Position numbers and translations under genes: made by a program. The notes under the pieces were generated by a model. That model worked only from the letters and a program-made list of their open reading frames with translations, searched no databases and had not been told where the DNA came from. This document shows positions 42,883 through 50,902 of a DNA stretch of 64,000 nucleotides, one piece after another; the stretch's first letter is position 1; each line of letters opens with the position of its first letter. The DNA comes from Kaustia mangrovi. GTDB taxonomy: Bacteria; Pseudomonadota; Alphaproteobacteria; Rhizobiales; Im1. Location: NCBI RefSeq assembly GCF_015482775.1, contig NZ_CP058214.1, forward strand, positions 1,940,272 to 2,004,271. The letters run 5' to 3'.

Positions 42883-44376
42883 ATGCCCGACATCATCCAG
42901 CCGGACCCGATCGTCACCGAAGAGTTCCCGGATGCGCAGGCCGCTGTCGCGCGCATCGAGGCGATCTACGAGCGCAACACCGCCTTTCTGAGGCAGCATT
43001 TCGAGGCCTATCTGGCGGGCGAGACGCCGCCGGGGCACATCCGGGCCTGCTATCCCTTCGTGCGGATCGTGACGAGTTCCCATGCGCTCATCGATTCGCG
43101 CCTCTCCTACGGCTTCGTCGCCCGCCCGGGCGTCCACGAGACGACGCTCACCCGGCCGGACGTGTTCCGCGACTACCTTCTGGAGCAGGTCGCCCTGCTG
43201 ATCGAGAATCACGGCGTCGGCATCGCGGTCGGCGAATCCGCCGAGCCGATCCCGGTCCATTTCGCCTACAAGCACGATATCAGCCTGGAAACGCAGCCTC
43301 TCCAGCGCGACGGGGTCCTGCCCCAGAGCCCGATGCGCGACCTGTTCGACGTTCCCGATCTCGCGGCGATGGACGATGCCATCATCAACGGCACGCTGGA
43401 GCACGGCCCGCACGACCCGGAGCCGCTCGCCCTCTTCCGTGCCGGGCGCATCGACTATTCGCTCCACCGTCTCCTGCATTATACGGGCACGAGCCCGGCC
43501 CATTTCCAGAACTTCGTGATCTTCACCAACTACCAGTTCTATGTCGACGCCTTCATCCGCATCGCACGCGAGAAGGTCGCCGCGGGCGAGCCCGCCAGCC
43601 TCGCCTTCGTCGAGCCGGGCGGCGCGGTCACGCGGGCCGACGGCCATGGAGGGCTGGAGACGGAAGGCGAGCCGCCCGGCCGGCTCCCCCAGATGCCGGC
43701 CTATCATCTGGTCGGGCCCGGCAATGACGGCATCACCATGATCAATATCGGCGCCGGCCCCTCCAATGCCCGCACCATGACCGACCATGTGGCGGTGCTC
43801 CGGCCCCATGCCTGGCTGATGCTCGGCCATTGCGCGGGCTTGCGGAACACTCAGACCCTCGGCGACTACGTGCTGGCCCACGGTTATGTGCGCGAGGACC
43901 ATGTGCTCGACGACGACCTGCCGACCTGGGTGCCCGTGCCGCCGCTCGCGGAGGTGCAGGTGGCGCTGGAGAGCGCGGTGGCCGAGGTGACGGGACTTTC
44001 GGGCTATGCGCTGAAGAGCGTGATGCGCACCGGCACGGTGGCGAGCGTCGACAACCGCAATTGGGAGCTCGGCGACTACCGGGCCGTCATGCGCCGCCTG
44101 TCGCAGTCGCGCGCCATCGCGCTCGACATGGAATCGGCGGCCATCGCCGCCAACGGGTTCCGCTGCCGGGTACCCTACGGCACGCTCCTGTGCATCTCCG
44201 ACAAGCCGCTCCATGGCGAGATCAAGCTCGCGGGCATGGCGGGCGAGTTCTACCGCCGGCGCGTCGAGCAGCATCTGGAGATCGGCCTGAAGGCCCTGGA
44301 GACGCTTCAGGGCCAGGAACGCGAGCGGCTCCATTCCCGCAAGCTGCGCAGCTTCACCGAGGTCGCCTTCCAGTGA
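42883..44376 (+). CDS. amn: AMP nucleosidase
   Basis: Starting at MPDIIQPDPIVTEEFPDAQ (AGGGGACCC upstream) gives 497 residues, matching Amn proteins (about 480-500). The N-terminal domain (RACYPFVRIVTSSHALIDSRLSYGFVARPG) is specific to AMP nucleosidase, and the C-terminal nucleoside-phosphorylase-like domain includes GHCAGLRNTQTLGDYV, SVDNRNWELGDYRAVMRRLS and ALDMESAAIAANGFR with the ribose-binding Met-Glu. It hydrolyses AMP to adenine and ribose 5-phosphate and controls adenylate levels. It is divergent from the acyl-CoA dehydrogenase. Confidence 0.95.
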   Translation: MPDIIQPDPIVTEEFPDAQAAVARIEAIYERNTAFLRQHFEAYLAGETPPGHIRACYPFVRIVTSSHALIDSRLSYGFVARPGVHETTLTRPDVFRDYLLEQVALLIENHGVGIAVGESAEPIPVHFAYKHDISLETQPLQRDGVLPQSPMRDLFDVPDLAAMDDAIINGTLEHGPHDPEPLALFRAGRIDYSLHRLLHYTGTSPAHFQNFVIFTNYQFYVDAFIRIAREKVAAGEPASLAFVEPGGAVTRADGHGGLETEGEPPGRLPQMPAYHLVGPGNDGITMINIGAGPSNARTMTDHVAVLRPHAWLMLGHCAGLRNTQTLGDYVLAHGYVREDHVLDDDLPTWVPVPPLAEVQVALESAVAEVTGLSGYALKSVMRTGTVASVDNRNWELGDYRAVMRRLSQSRAIALDMESAAIAANGFRCRVPYGTLLCISDKPLHGEIKLAGMAGEFYRRRVEQHLEIGLKALETLQGQERERLHSRKLRSFTEVAFQ

Positions 44377-44388
44377 TTTCGCGCCCGC

Positions 44389-45417
44389 TCACGACGGCAG
44401 CCGGAACTCCACCCAGAGGGGATGGTGGTCGGAGATGCGGAACGAGAAGCTCGCCTTGGTGAGATCGAGATCGCCCAGCAGCCGTCCCCACAGCTCCACG
44501 ATGCCGCCATCGGCAAGCTCCAGCCCGATGAGCGCCGCCTCGCCTTCCGCGAACCAGGCGATCTGGTCGTGATAGCTTGCCGCCTCCGGCTCCGACGCGC
44601 GGCCATAGATCGTGCGCGGATGGCTCTGCAGGAGGAAGGGAACGGAGAGACCCGTCTCCACGAAGGCCTCGTAGAGCCGGCTGTCGCTGCGCTCCAGATT
44701 GAAGTCGCCGAGCACGATCAGATTGTGGTGCCAGCGGCGTTCATTGGCCGCCCAGTCGCGCATCCACTTGGCGATGCCGCGCAACTCCGGCATTCGCTCG
44801 ACATCCTCGTCGCCATAATCGACATGGGCGGTCACCAGGATGAAGGTCGTGTCGCGCGTGCGAAACGACACCGCATAGGGATTGCGGGCGAACTGGCGCT
44901 TGAAGCTCTCCTCGTCGAAGCCGAACTCGGCCGCCTCGTCCGGCACGACGAGCTCGCCCGCGAGCCCTGACAGCGAGACCCGCGTCGTGTCGAAGAGATA
45001 GGCCATGTGCTCGTCATTGCCGCCCTGCCCCGCATTGCGGTCGGTCATGAGGAAGCTCCAATTGGGGCCGAGGACCTTCATGGCCGACCGCAGGGCGCGG
45101 AAATCGGCACCGACCTCCTGCACGGCGACCACATCGAACCGCGAGACGATCTCCGTGATCGCCCACAGGCAACGATAGTCGCGCTTGGGGCTGTCGTCGG
45201 AGGAGGCGGGCACCGCCCATTTCCGCGTCAGCGAGCGGAAATGGGCGATGTTCCACGTGGCGATCAGGATATTGCGGTCGATATCGCGCTTAGGCGGCAC
45301 GAGCCCGTCGAGATAGGCGGAATAGGCTCGCATCTCCTCGACGACGGCCCGCGGCACGTCGCCGTCCGCCGGCGCGTGCGCCGGATCGGCAAACAGGACG
45401 TCCAGAGGCGTGGCCAT
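44389..45417 (-). CDS. Endonuclease/exonuclease/phosphatase (EEP) family protein
   Basis: Starting at MATPLDVLFADPAHAPADG gives 342 residues. EEP-fold motifs appear in order: IATWNIAHFRSL, VVAVQEVGADFRALR (metal-binding Glu), LIVLGDFNLERSDSRLYEAF (catalytic Asp/Asn), and RISDHHPLWVEFRL (Asp-His). No signal peptide, so cytoplasmic. The family includes DNases, phospholipase-like and inositol phosphatases; the YGRASEPEAASYHDQIAWF segment does not resolve which. It converges on amn with a 12-base gap and is the last gene of a minus-strand run after the N-acetyltransferase. Confidence 0.82.
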   Translation of the reverse strand: MATPLDVLFADPAHAPADGDVPRAVVEEMRAYSAYLDGLVPPKRDIDRNILIATWNIAHFRSLTRKWAVPASSDDSPKRDYRCLWAITEIVSRFDVVAVQEVGADFRALRSAMKVLGPNWSFLMTDRNAGQGGNDEHMAYLFDTTRVSLSGLAGELVVPDEAAEFGFDEESFKRQFARNPYAVSFRTRDTTFILVTAHVDYGDEDVERMPELRGIAKWMRDWAANERRWHHNLIVLGDFNLERSDSRLYEAFVETGLSVPFLLQSHPRTIYGRASEPEAASYHDQIAWFAEGEAALIGLELADGGIVELWGRLLGDLDLTKASFSFRISDHHPLWVEFRLPS

Positions 45418-45456
45418 GGTCGGCTCCCCCCGCAAACCGCCGGAAAGCCAAGCCTA

Positions 45457-46608
45457 TCACACCGCCGGTGACGGCTCCATGGCGGCCCGCTCGATGACCT
45501 CCCGCCAGGACGGCTCGACGGCAAGGTCGAACACCTCTTCAAGGGCCCGTTCGAGCCCGGCCGCATCGAGAACATGCTGTTCGACGGTGCCATCCGGCCG
45601 GCGCAGGGTGAGGCGGTTGTCGAGCAGCGCATGACGCGCTTCCGGCCGGGTTCGCGCCACGGTCAGGCTCCGGCGGAAGGGCGAGTTCGGGTGGGTCGAG
45701 GTGTACCAGTTGGCGAGCTCGTAATCCGCCGGCTGACAGGGGTCCGGCGACAGCTCGTACATCGCCCGCCATCCGCCGTTGCGCCAGACCTGCGCAAGAA
45801 GAGCCGGGCCGAAGGGGATAATCCGGTAGGTATCGTGCAGCGTTCGCTGCGGCTCCTCGGTATCCATGCGCAGCGGCGCCGGCGGCACGCTGCTGCCGAA
45901 GCCGACATCCACCAGCCACGGCCTGCCGTCGAGCGTGACCCTGAGCGCCATATGGGTGCGCGGGGCCACAGGGGCGTCCGGCGGGGCCATCCAGAGCACC
46001 CGGGCGGCAAGCCCCTCCACCACGAAGCCCATGCGTGCGAGAACGCGCTTGAACAGGCTGTTCTGCTCGAAGCAGTAACCGCCCCGGCGCCCCGCGATCA
46101 GCTTGGCATCGATCGCTTCCTCGGCCAGATCCACGCCACGGCCCAGAAGAACGTCGACCGCCTCGAAGGCAATGGAATCGAGATGGCGCTCATGGAGATC
46201 CCTCAAGGTGTCGATGGTCGGCGTATCGGGACCGTCATAGCCGATGCGGGCACGATAGGCGTCGAGATCGACGAACGGCCGGTCCCGCCCGCCCCCGAGC
46301 GCTTCCGCGATCTGGCGCACCGCGGTCGGGGCGGAGACGTCGACGAGGCGGATATCCGGGTTCTGCGCACGGAATGCCGTGCCGAGCGCCTCGCGCAGGG
46401 GCCGCTCGATGCCGCCGCCAATGGCGACCAGACCGAAGGACCGGGCATCGAAGGCGCTGACCGCGCCCTCCGGCTCGGTCGTTCCGTCCGCAGTGAGGCC
46501 GAGATCGGACAGCCCCTGCAGGACCGTCTCGAGCACGGCCTCAGACCGGCCGATCACGAGAATATGCGAGGTGATCTCACCATGCCGGGATTGCGTGTCG
46601 ATGCTCAT
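45457..46608 (-). CDS. Arylamine N-acetyltransferase with N-terminal receiver-like domain
   Basis: Starting at MSIDTQSRHGEITSHILVI gives 383 residues, about 100 longer than ordinary NATs. Residues about 14-100 resemble a receiver domain (SHILVIGRSEAVLETVLQGL, then SFGLVAIGGGIERP), but the acidic cluster and the phosphorylation Asp are absent, so it is a pseudo-receiver. NAT begins near residue 112, with catalytic C179 (GGYCFEQN), H219 (RTHMALRV) and D234 (WLVDVGFG) all present. NAT transfers acetyl groups from acetyl-CoA to arylamines. It overlaps the FMN reductase stop by 4 bases and shares its SoxR box, so a role in redox-cycling arylamine defence is likely. Confidence 0.85.
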   Translation of the reverse strand: MSIDTQSRHGEITSHILVIGRSEAVLETVLQGLSDLGLTADGTTEPEGAVSAFDARSFGLVAIGGGIERPLREALGTAFRAQNPDIRLVDVSAPTAVRQIAEALGGGRDRPFVDLDAYRARIGYDGPDTPTIDTLRDLHERHLDSIAFEAVDVLLGRGVDLAEEAIDAKLIAGRRGGYCFEQNSLFKRVLARMGFVVEGLAARVLWMAPPDAPVAPRTHMALRVTLDGRPWLVDVGFGSSVPPAPLRMDTEEPQRTLHDTYRIIPFGPALLAQVWRNGGWRAMYELSPDPCQPADYELANWYTSTHPNSPFRRSLTVARTRPEARHALLDNRLTLRRPDGTVEQHVLDAAGLERALEEVFDLAVEPSWREVIERAAMEPSPAV

Positions 46609-47183
46609 TCCGCAGCCTCCCCGTAAGCGCTCTGCTCGCGCGCCTGACGCAGCGCATGAGCCCACCATGCCAGGTGCGAGAGCATGGTCGCCATGGCGCG
46701 CGTGGCCGGTTCCGGGTCGGCCAGCTCGCCATTATCGTCGAAGTGGTTCGGGGCGCCAGCGAAACTGACGCAGTCCCTGATGCCCACCGCATGGGGCTCC
46801 GCGAAGACGAGACGCAGCTGCTCCACCGCCCGCAGCCCCCCGGAGACGCCGCCATAGGACACGAAGCCGACGGGCTTGGCCCGCCACTCCCTGCCGGCTG
46901 AATCGATCAGTGCCTTCAGCGGCGCGGGAAAGGAATGATTGTATTCCGGCGTGACGACGACAAACGCGTCCGCGCCGTCGAGCCGGCGCTTCAGCGCTGC
47001 GCTCGCAATCGTGTCGTGACCGGCCACGCCATTGGCGATATCCGGCGAGGCCGGATCGATCCGGTCGAGTGCGAAGCCGCCATGGCGGCCAATTTCCGAC
47101 GCGGCCCAGCCGGCCACGGTGTCGCAGAAGCGCCCGGTCCGGGCACTGCCGTAGATCAGGGCAAGTTCGATCTGTCTCTGCAT
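46605..47183 (-). CDS. NADPH-dependent FMN reductase
   Basis: Starting at MQRQIELALIYGSARTGRF gives 192 residues. The FMN phosphate loop is YGSARTGRFCDTV; TPEYNHSFPAPLKALIDSAG is the hallmark of this flavodoxin-like reductase family; YGGVSGGLRAVEQLRLVFAE follows. It uses NAD(P)H to reduce FMN, quinones or azo compounds. It is first in a minus-strand operon with the N-acetyltransferase and lies across a SoxR box from soxR, so it is probably part of the response to redox-active compounds. Confidence 0.92.
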   Translation of the reverse strand: MQRQIELALIYGSARTGRFCDTVAGWAASEIGRHGGFALDRIDPASPDIANGVAGHDTIASAALKRRLDGADAFVVVTPEYNHSFPAPLKALIDSAGREWRAKPVGFVSYGGVSGGLRAVEQLRLVFAEPHAVGIRDCVSFAGAPNHFDDNGELADPEPATRAMATMLSHLAWWAHALRQAREQSAYGEAAE

Positions 47184-47231
47184 GGGTGTTCGCTCCCGGT
47201 ATTGCCGTTGCAGGAGCGCACTGTTATAAAA

Positions 47232-47249
47232 CCTCAAGTTAAGTTTAGG
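47232..47249. promoter_or_regulatory. SoxR operator
   Basis: CCTCAAGTTAAGTTTAGG closely matches the classic SoxR dyad CCTCAAGTTAACTTGAGG, keeping the left half intact. It lies in the 76-base gap between the FMN reductase start (47183) and the soxR ATG (47260), about 48 bases from the former, the usual place for SoxR to act on its divergent target. Confidence 0.8.
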
Positions 47250-47259
47250 TCAAGCCCCC

Positions 47260-47721
47260 ATGACGAGACTTTGTCCACAGGACCGGCGCAGGCCCCTGAC
47301 GGTGGGCGAGGTCGCCCACCGCAGCGGCGTGGCCGTCTCCGCCCTCCACTTCTACGAGGCCCGCGGCCTGATCCGCAGCTGGAGGACGGAGGGGAACCAG
47401 CGCCGCTACGGGCGCGACGTGCTGAGACGCGTGGCGGTCATCAAGGTCGCCCAGCGCGTCGGCATCCCGCTGTCCGAGATCGGCGAGGCGCTCGCCGCGC
47501 TGCCGGAAGGCCGCACACCGACCGCTGCCGACTGGGAAGCGATGTCCGCCCGGTGGCGCGCCGACCTCGATGCCCGGATCGGCCGTCTGACGGCGCTGCG
47601 CGACAGGCTCGACGGCTGCATCGGATGCGGCTGTCTGTCCTTCAGGGACTGCCCCTTGCGCAATCCCGGGGATGTCTTGTCGGAAGAGGGCCCGGGGCCT
47701 CGCCTTCTCGATCCGGAGTAG
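47260..47721 (+). CDS. soxR: Redox-sensitive MerR-family activator SoxR
   Basis: A 153-residue protein. The N-terminal MerR helix-turn-helix ([26 protein letters not shown]) is followed by the dimerisation helix and a C-terminal [2Fe-2S] cluster motif with cysteines C120, C123, C125 and C131 ([12 protein letters not shown]), the exact SoxR spacing. Oxidation of the cluster activates its target promoter. In many non-enteric bacteria SoxR has no SoxS and directly controls small-molecule detoxification genes; here the divergent target would be the FMN reductase and NAT fusion genes, given the SoxR box between them. Confidence 0.95.
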   Translation: MTRLCPQDRRRPLTVGEVAHRSGVAVSALHFYEARGLIRSWRTEGNQRRYGRDVLRRVAVIKVAQRVGIPLSEIGEALAALPEGRTPTAADWEAMSARWRADLDARIGRLTALRDRLDGCIGCGCLSFRDCPLRNPGDVLSEEGPGPRLLDPE

Positions 47722-47846
47722 CCGCTCCCGGCGATCGGACCATAGACGGCATCACAGAAAACGCCGACTGTGACCTAGGAAGCACAGCTAAGGGAGGATT
47801 TTTCGCTTATAAGATGCGATCCGCAAATACTGGAGTCTGGCCTCAC

Positions 47847-48527
47847 ATGTCGAATCTCGATCGTCGCGCCGTCATTGCCGGCCTGACCGTCACGGCCGCC
47901 ACCGGCCTCACGGGTTGCGTGACCACGGCGTCGTCGCCCCCCGATGCGGGAAGCCCGACCGACTACCAGTCCATGTATGCGGCGATCACCACCGAGCCGT
48001 TCCCGATCCCGGCGGTCGACGTATCGAGAATGAACCCGACCTATCTGCGCCAGCGGGTACGCTACAGCGCCGGCGAACAGCCCGGCACAATCATCGTCGA
48101 CCCGGCAAGCTACTTCCTCTACCACATCGAGGAAGGCGGCTGGGCGATGCGCTATGGCGTCGGCGTCGGGCGAGAGGGCTTCGGCTGGTCGGGCTCCGCC
48201 ACGATCAAGGCGAAGCGCAAATGGCCGGACTGGTATCCCCCCAAGGAGATGATCGAGCGCGAACCGCGCCTGAAGAAGATGATCGTCCAGCTCCAGAGTG
48301 GGCTCGGCATGCCGGGCGGTCCGCGCAATCCGCTCGGCGCCCGCGCGCTCTATCTGTGGCAGAACAACAAGGACACGCTCTACCGCATCCACGGCACGTT
48401 CGAGCCCGGGACCATAGGCAGGAGCGTCTCGTCCGGCTGTATCAGGATGATCAACCAGGACGTCATCCACCTCTATAACCGCACGCCGATCGGCACCACC
48501 GTCGTCGTCCGCTCCGCCGGCGTCTGA
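47847..48527 (+). CDS. L,D-transpeptidase (YkuD family), lipoprotein/Tat-like N-terminus
   Basis: Starting at MSNLDRRAVIAGLTVTAAT gives 226 residues; an ATG at 47814 adds 11 residues and has AGGGAGG 16 bases upstream. The N-terminus has a twin-Arg motif (DRRAVIAG) and lipobox LTGC with Cys24, so it may be an acylated lipoprotein. The YkuD domain contains YRIHGTFEPGTIGRSVSSGC, where His and Cys of HGT and SSGCIRM are catalytic. It cross-links peptidoglycan at L,D-bonds or attaches proteins. It is isolated between soxR and the oxoacid dehydrogenase genes. Confidence 0.9.
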   Translation: MSNLDRRAVIAGLTVTAATGLTGCVTTASSPPDAGSPTDYQSMYAAITTEPFPIPAVDVSRMNPTYLRQRVRYSAGEQPGTIIVDPASYFLYHIEEGGWAMRYGVGVGREGFGWSGSATIKAKRKWPDWYPPKEMIEREPRLKKMIVQLQSGLGMPGGPRNPLGARALYLWQNNKDTLYRIHGTFEPGTIGRSVSSGCIRMINQDVIHLYNRTPIGTTVVVRSAGV

Positions 48528-48618
48528 CGGGTCCGCCCCGCCGCCGACAGCCCCCGAGGGCGAAGCGGCTGAAACGGCCATATGCGATAGCCACCGGCAA
48601 GAAGAGGCCGGCTGCGCC

Positions 48619-48632
48619 TTGACCTGCGTCAA
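48619..48632 (+). promoter_or_regulatory. FNR/CRP-type box upstream of the oxoacid dehydrogenase operon
   Basis: TTGACCTGCGTCAA is a perfect 5-base inverted repeat with a 4-base spacer, matching the FNR/NNR-family pattern. It is 165 bases upstream of the E1 alpha GTG. The 270-base gap (48528-48797) otherwise shows no gene. Confidence 0.4.
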
Positions 48633-48797
48633 GGGCAGCCCGCGTATCCGCGCGCAAGATCGACACTGCTCCCTGCCGTGGAACCCGCCGCGATCCGGCG
48701 GCGTTTCACATATGTGTTGCCCGGGTTGTTCCGCCGGAGGGAACCGATCGCCCGACGGCGGACCAGGTCGGTCGACCCCGATCATCGAGGCTGCACG

Positions 48798-49925
48798 GTG
48801 TCGCACGCTCCATCGCAACAGGCCAGTCCGGACGGCACGGTACCGCACACCGATCCCGTGCAACCAGAGATCAGGCGGTTTCTGCATCCCGACGGGACAG
48901 CCACCGGGCCGCTCCCCGAGCCGCTCGCCGATCCTGACCGCCTTGTCGGGCTCTATCGCGGCATGGTGCTGGCCCGCGCATTCGACGAGAAGGCCATTTC
49001 CCTCCAGCGGACCGGGCGGCTGGGGACCTATGCCTCCTCGCTCGGCCAGGAGGCGGTCTCCGTCGGGACCGCTGCGGCCATGGACGATGCGGACGTTTTC
49101 GCCCCCTCTTTCCGCGAGCACGGTGCCCAGCTCTGGCGCGGCGTGACGCCGGAGGAGCTGTTCCTCTATTGGGGCGGCGACGAGCGGGGAAGCGCCTTCG
49201 AGGGCCCGAAGCGGGATTTCCCCGTCTGCGTTCCCGTCGCCACCCACTTCCCCCATGCGGTCGGCGCAGCTCTCGCTCTCAAGCTCGACGGCGGCGCGTC
49301 CGTCGCGGTCGCCATCGGCGGCGACGGATCCACCTCGAAGGGCGATTTCTACGAGGCTCTCAACCTCGCCGGCGCGTGGCGCCTGCCTGCCATCTTCGTC
49401 ATCTCCAACAACCAGTGGGCGATCTCGGTACCGCGGCAGGCGCAGACCGCGTCCCGGACGCTAGCGCAGAAGGCCCTCGCCGCCGGCATTCCGGGCTGGC
49501 AGGTCGACGGCAACGATGCCGTCGCGGTCGCATCCTGCGTCGGCGATGCCATTGCGCGGGCCCGCGAGGGTGCCGGGCCGACGCTGATCGAGGCGCTGAC
49601 CTACAGGCTCGGCGACCACACGACGGCCGACGACGCCCGCCGTTACCGGAGCGACGAGGAGGTCTCCGGCCACTGGAAGGAAGAGCCCCTCACCCGCCTG
49701 CGGACCTATCTCGCCAATGAGGGCCACTGGGACAAGGACCGGGAGGAGGCCCTCATCCGCGAGGTCCGCCAGCGCATCGACGAGGCCGCGGAGCACTATC
49801 TCGCAACGCCTCCCCAGCTGCCGGAGGCGATGTTCGCCCACCTCTTCGCGACGCTGCCGGCGCCTCTCGAAGACCAGGTCCGCTCCCTCGGCGGCGATGC
49901 GGGCAACGGGGAGGGGTCCCCATGA
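48798..49925 (+). CDS. 2-oxoacid dehydrogenase E1 alpha subunit
   Basis: The GTG at 48798 (GAGG 8 bases upstream) gives 375 residues. The thiamine diphosphate/magnesium motif GDGSTSKGDFYEALNLAGAW runs to the closing NN of VISNN, about 30 residues later, and FREHGAQLWRG lies in the conserved tunnel. The long N-terminal part before PEIRRFLHPDGTA is polar and variable. The beta subunit overlaps its stop by 4 bases. A leucine-dehydrogenase-type gene completes the cluster, favouring a branched-chain oxoacid dehydrogenase over pyruvate or acetoin. Confidence 0.92.
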   Translation: MSHAPSQQASPDGTVPHTDPVQPEIRRFLHPDGTATGPLPEPLADPDRLVGLYRGMVLARAFDEKAISLQRTGRLGTYASSLGQEAVSVGTAAAMDDADVFAPSFREHGAQLWRGVTPEELFLYWGGDERGSAFEGPKRDFPVCVPVATHFPHAVGAALALKLDGGASVAVAIGGDGSTSKGDFYEALNLAGAWRLPAIFVISNNQWAISVPRQAQTASRTLAQKALAAGIPGWQVDGNDAVAVASCVGDAIARAREGAGPTLIEALTYRLGDHTTADDARRYRSDEEVSGHWKEEPLTRLRTYLANEGHWDKDREEALIREVRQRIDEAAEHYLATPPQLPEAMFAHLFATLPAPLEDQVRSLGGDAGNGEGSP

Positions 49926-50902
49926 GCGGCGTCACCATGGTCGAAGCGCTCAATCTCGCGCTCGCCCGGGCGCTTCGCGAGGATGAGCGGGTCGTGCTGC
50001 TGGGCGAGGATATCGCGGCGGATGGCGGTGTGTTCCGCGTGACGGACGGCCTGCTGGCGACATTCGGGGCCGACCGTGTCCGCGACACGCCCCTATCGGA
50101 GACGGTCATTGCCGGAGCCTCCGTCGGGCTCGCGGCGATGGGCTACCGCCCGGTCGCGGAAATCCAGTTCATGGGGTTCATCTATCCGACCATCGACCAG
50201 ATGGCGAACCACGCCTCGCGCCTGCGCACGAGGACGCGCGGGCGACTGAGCTGCCCCATGGTGCTGCGCGCGCCCTATGGCGGCGGCGTCCATGCGCCGG
50301 AGCACCATTCGGAGAGCATGGAGGCGATGTTCGCCCACATTCCGGGCCTCAGGGTGGTCATCCCCTCCTCCCCGCGGGCGGCTTACGGGCTCATGCTCGC
50401 CGCGATCCGCGATCCCGCCCCTGTGGTCTTCCTGGAGCCGAAGCGCCTCTATCGCGCCGTGCGCGAGACCGTCGAGGACACGGGCGAGGCGCTCCCCCTC
50501 GACCGGTGCGCGGTGGAGCGCGAGGGCCGCGATCTCACGCTCGTGAGCTGGGGCGCCATGATGCTGGAGACACGCAAGGCGGCCGAGACGCTCGCCGGCG
50601 AGGGCATCGAGGCGGAGATCGTCGACGTACGCACGCTCGCCCCGCTCGACGCCCGCACGATCGTCGACTCCGTCCTGAAGACCGGGCGCTGCGTCATCGT
50701 TCACGAGGCCCCGCTGACCGGCGGGTTCGGCGCGGAGATCGCCGCCCGCCTCGCGGGCGAGGGGCTGATGTCGCTCGTCGCGCCGGTGGCCCGCGTCGCC
50801 GGCTACGATACGGTGATGCCCCTCTTGCGGCTGGAGGCGGCCTACATGCCCTCCACGGACCGCATCTGCGAGGCGGCCCGACAGGCAATGGAGTTCTCAT
50901 GA
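49922..50902 (+). CDS. 2-oxoacid dehydrogenase E1 beta subunit
   Basis: A 326-residue transketolase-type subunit. It has LGEDIAADGGVFRVTDGLLATFG, PLSETVIAGASVGLAAMGYRPVAEIQF and FIYPTIDQMANHASRLRTRT; the catalytic PYGGGVHAPEHHSESMEAMFAHIPG contains the conserved His pair. It assembles with E1 alpha into an alpha2-beta2 decarboxylase that transfers the acyl group to lipoyl E2. Start and stop overlap both neighbours by 4 bases. Confidence 0.94.
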   Translation: MSGVTMVEALNLALARALREDERVVLLGEDIAADGGVFRVTDGLLATFGADRVRDTPLSETVIAGASVGLAAMGYRPVAEIQFMGFIYPTIDQMANHASRLRTRTRGRLSCPMVLRAPYGGGVHAPEHHSESMEAMFAHIPGLRVVIPSSPRAAYGLMLAAIRDPAPVVFLEPKRLYRAVRETVEDTGEALPLDRCAVEREGRDLTLVSWGAMMLETRKAAETLAGEGIEAEIVDVRTLAPLDARTIVDSVLKTGRCVIVHEAPLTGGFGAEIAARLAGEGLMSLVAPVARVAGYDTVMPLLRLEAAYMPSTDRICEAARQAMEFS

